Assembly (NCBI RefSeq): GCF_946479765.1 | Contig: NZ_CAMLHO010000009.1 | Span: 1-64,000 of the forward strand | Origin: an uncultured Aliivibrio sp. | Lineage (GTDB): Bacteria > Pseudomonadota > Gammaproteobacteria > Enterobacterales > Vibrionaceae | DNA length: 64,000 bases | Direction of reading: 5' to 3' | Shown here: piece by piece, positions 62,834 through 64,000 of the stretch | Layout of the letters: every line of letters begins with the position of its first letter | Numbering within the stretch: the first letter of the stretch is position 1 | The notes under the pieces: model-generated | Databases searched by the model: none | Told to the model about the DNA's origin: nothing | What the model saw: only the letters and a program-made list of their open reading frames with translations | Program-made: the position numbers and the translations under genes

Positions 62834-64000
62834 TTATGAAATCGCATGAGTATTACAAGCGCTTCTTTGATTTAAGAGTAAGGTATTGATCTGGGCGTTG
62901 TCGACGGGTTTTGAAAAGTAATACCCTTGGTATTTATCACACCCTTCTATTTCCAATATATTAAGCTGATCTTTATCTTCAATACCTTCTGCTGTGATTG
63001 TGATACCTAAATTATGGCCAAGTTGGATAATAGTTCGAACTATCATGTGATCTTTTTCGTTCGTCGCACAATCATCAATAAAGGATTTATCTATTTTGAT
63101 GATATCAATAGGTAACTGTTTTAAATAACGAAGAGAAGAGTAGTCGATACCGAAGTCGTCAATGGCAATTTGTACGCCTAGTTCCCGTAATTGAGTGCAC
63201 TGTTGGATCACTTTTTCTGGTTGTTTCATTAGTGCCGTTTCTGTGATTTCAAGTTGCAGATATTGTGCGTCGAGGCCTGAGCAATTCAGAGCGTTACGTA
63301 CCGTTCCGACAATATCATCATGGGATAATTGAACGATGGAAACATTGACAGAGATGGAAATAGGCGTGCCATTGTCACACCAAATTTTTCCTTGATTACA
63401 AGCTTCGTTTAGCACCCATTTCCCAACTTCTATTATATGGTGGTTTTTTTCTGCAATGGAAATAAATTCTAATGGGGAGATTAATCCAAGGGTAGGGTGT
63501 TCCCATCGAATTAATGCTTCTACGCCAGAGATAGTATTTGTTGGTATTACAATTTTAGGTTGATAAAGAAGATAGAACTGCTGCTCTTTTAAAGCAATAG
63601 ATAGATCTTTTTCAAGTTTGTAATATCTGAATGTCTCTTGCATTAATGTCTGATTAAACCACTGAGCGTTATTTTTACCCTGTTGTTTTGCTTCATACAT
63701 TGCTATATCAGTATTACGGCACCAAAGGTCTGTGAGGTTAGAGCAATCATTGTATAACGATGCACCAATACTCGTCGTAAGGGAGTAGTGAGATTTTAGG
63801 TTTTCATAAGGTTCTTTTGAAAAAGTCAAAATAGTATGAATAAGAGCGTTGGTGGCTAATTCGATATTATGGTGCTTAATAATTACGGTAAATTCATCAC
63901 CACCAATACGATATACAGACACATTATCCTTTTCTATGGTTTTTAAACGTTTGGAAAAATCGACCAAAACTAAATCACCAATATGATGACCTAGATTGTC
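62834..64000 (-). CDS. GGDEF-EAL domain protein, 5' end beyond the window
   Basis: This is the C-terminal part of a cyclic-di-GMP protein. The GGDEF domain is seen from DNLGHHIGD with an intact RIGGDEFTVI. The EAL domain follows, with GVEALIRWEHP, LEITETALM, DDFGIDYSSLRYL (usually DDFGTGYSSL) and KIDKSFI. Both motifs look catalytically competent, so it may make or break c-di-GMP, and the phosphodiesterase is usually dominant. The frame is open through 64000, so an apparent start at 63967 (TTG) is not the real one. Any sensor domain is not visible. Confidence 0.93.
   Translation of the reverse strand, partial: DNLGHHIGDLVLVDFSKRLKTIEKDNVSVYRIGGDEFTVIIKHHNIELATNALIHTILTFSKEPYENLKSHYSLTTSIGASLYNDCSNLTDLWCRNTDIAMYEAKQQGKNNAQWFNQTLMQETFRYYKLEKDLSIALKEQQFYLLYQPKIVIPTNTISGVEALIRWEHPTLGLISPLEFISIAEKNHHIIEVGKWVLNEACNQGKIWCDNGTPISISVNVSIVQLSHDDIVGTVRNALNCSGLDAQYLQLEITETALMKQPEKVIQQCTQLRELGVQIAIDDFGIDYSSLRYLKQLPIDIIKIDKSFIDDCATNEKDHMIVRTIIQLGHNLGITITAEGIEDKDQLNILEIEGCDKYQGYYFSKPVDNAQINTLLLNQRSACNTHAIS

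Overview
The window is an AT-rich, gene-dense stretch of a gammaproteobacterial chromosome. Gene order and protein sequences point to the Vibrionaceae, most likely Aliivibrio (the fischeri/logei/salmonicida group). Pointers are a monomeric NADP isocitrate dehydrogenase, the metG/mrp/udk and rne/rluC/maf/yceD-rpmF-plsX-fab blocks, a Bpt leucyltransferase beside Aat, and a YnhF-type microprotein. I see no insertion sequence, integrase, prophage, CRISPR array or toxin-antitoxin pair. This is core genome, and most genes belong to known families.

Layout. 1-8.4 kb: icd, then the leftward stress operon prkA-yeaH-ycgB and folD. 8.6-10.9 kb: a tRNA-Arg(UCU) with its own promoter and terminator, selO and a DUF4136-type lipoprotein. 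11-16 kb: an N-degron proteolysis cluster, with clpS-clpA facing cspD, then infA, bpt and aat. 16.2-22.8 kb: aroA, cmk, rpsA, ihfB, lapA-lapB and pyrF. 22.9-29.9 kb: metG (interrupted by one in-frame stop), mrp, udk, an AsmA-family gene and cobO. 30-35 kb: a SulP permease and rne with its structured leader. 35.2-47.4 kb: rluC, maf, then a long rightward run yceD-rpmF-plsX-fabH-fabD-fabG-acpP-fabF-pabC-mltG-tmk-holB-tatD covering fatty acid synthesis, folate, peptidoglycan and DNA replication. 47.8-53.5 kb: ptsG, a GST, an outer-membrane protein, ynhF, an exported protein of unknown role and tyrS. 53.6-64 kb: ygiQ, dcuC, a membrane protein, a DUF4250 protein, the metR/metE pair with MetJ- and MetR-like sites, a Pmp3-type peptide and a GGDEF-EAL protein cut by the window end.

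The strongest anomaly is metG. The methionyl-tRNA synthetase reading frame is full length except for a TAA in place of a conserved Tyr codon just before KMSKS. As written, this splits an essential gene between its two catalytic signatures. It may be a sequencing error, a real mutation backed by a second enzyme, or an unusual translation event. Smaller points are a probable near-leaderless start for yceD, an 11-bp perfect inverted repeat upstream of cspD, a TGTGTAA-N15-TTACACA palindrome upstream of dcuC, a duplicated [10 protein letters not shown]-like motif in the RNase E tail, and the 29-residue YnhF-like gene. I did not find a clearly new multi-gene system.
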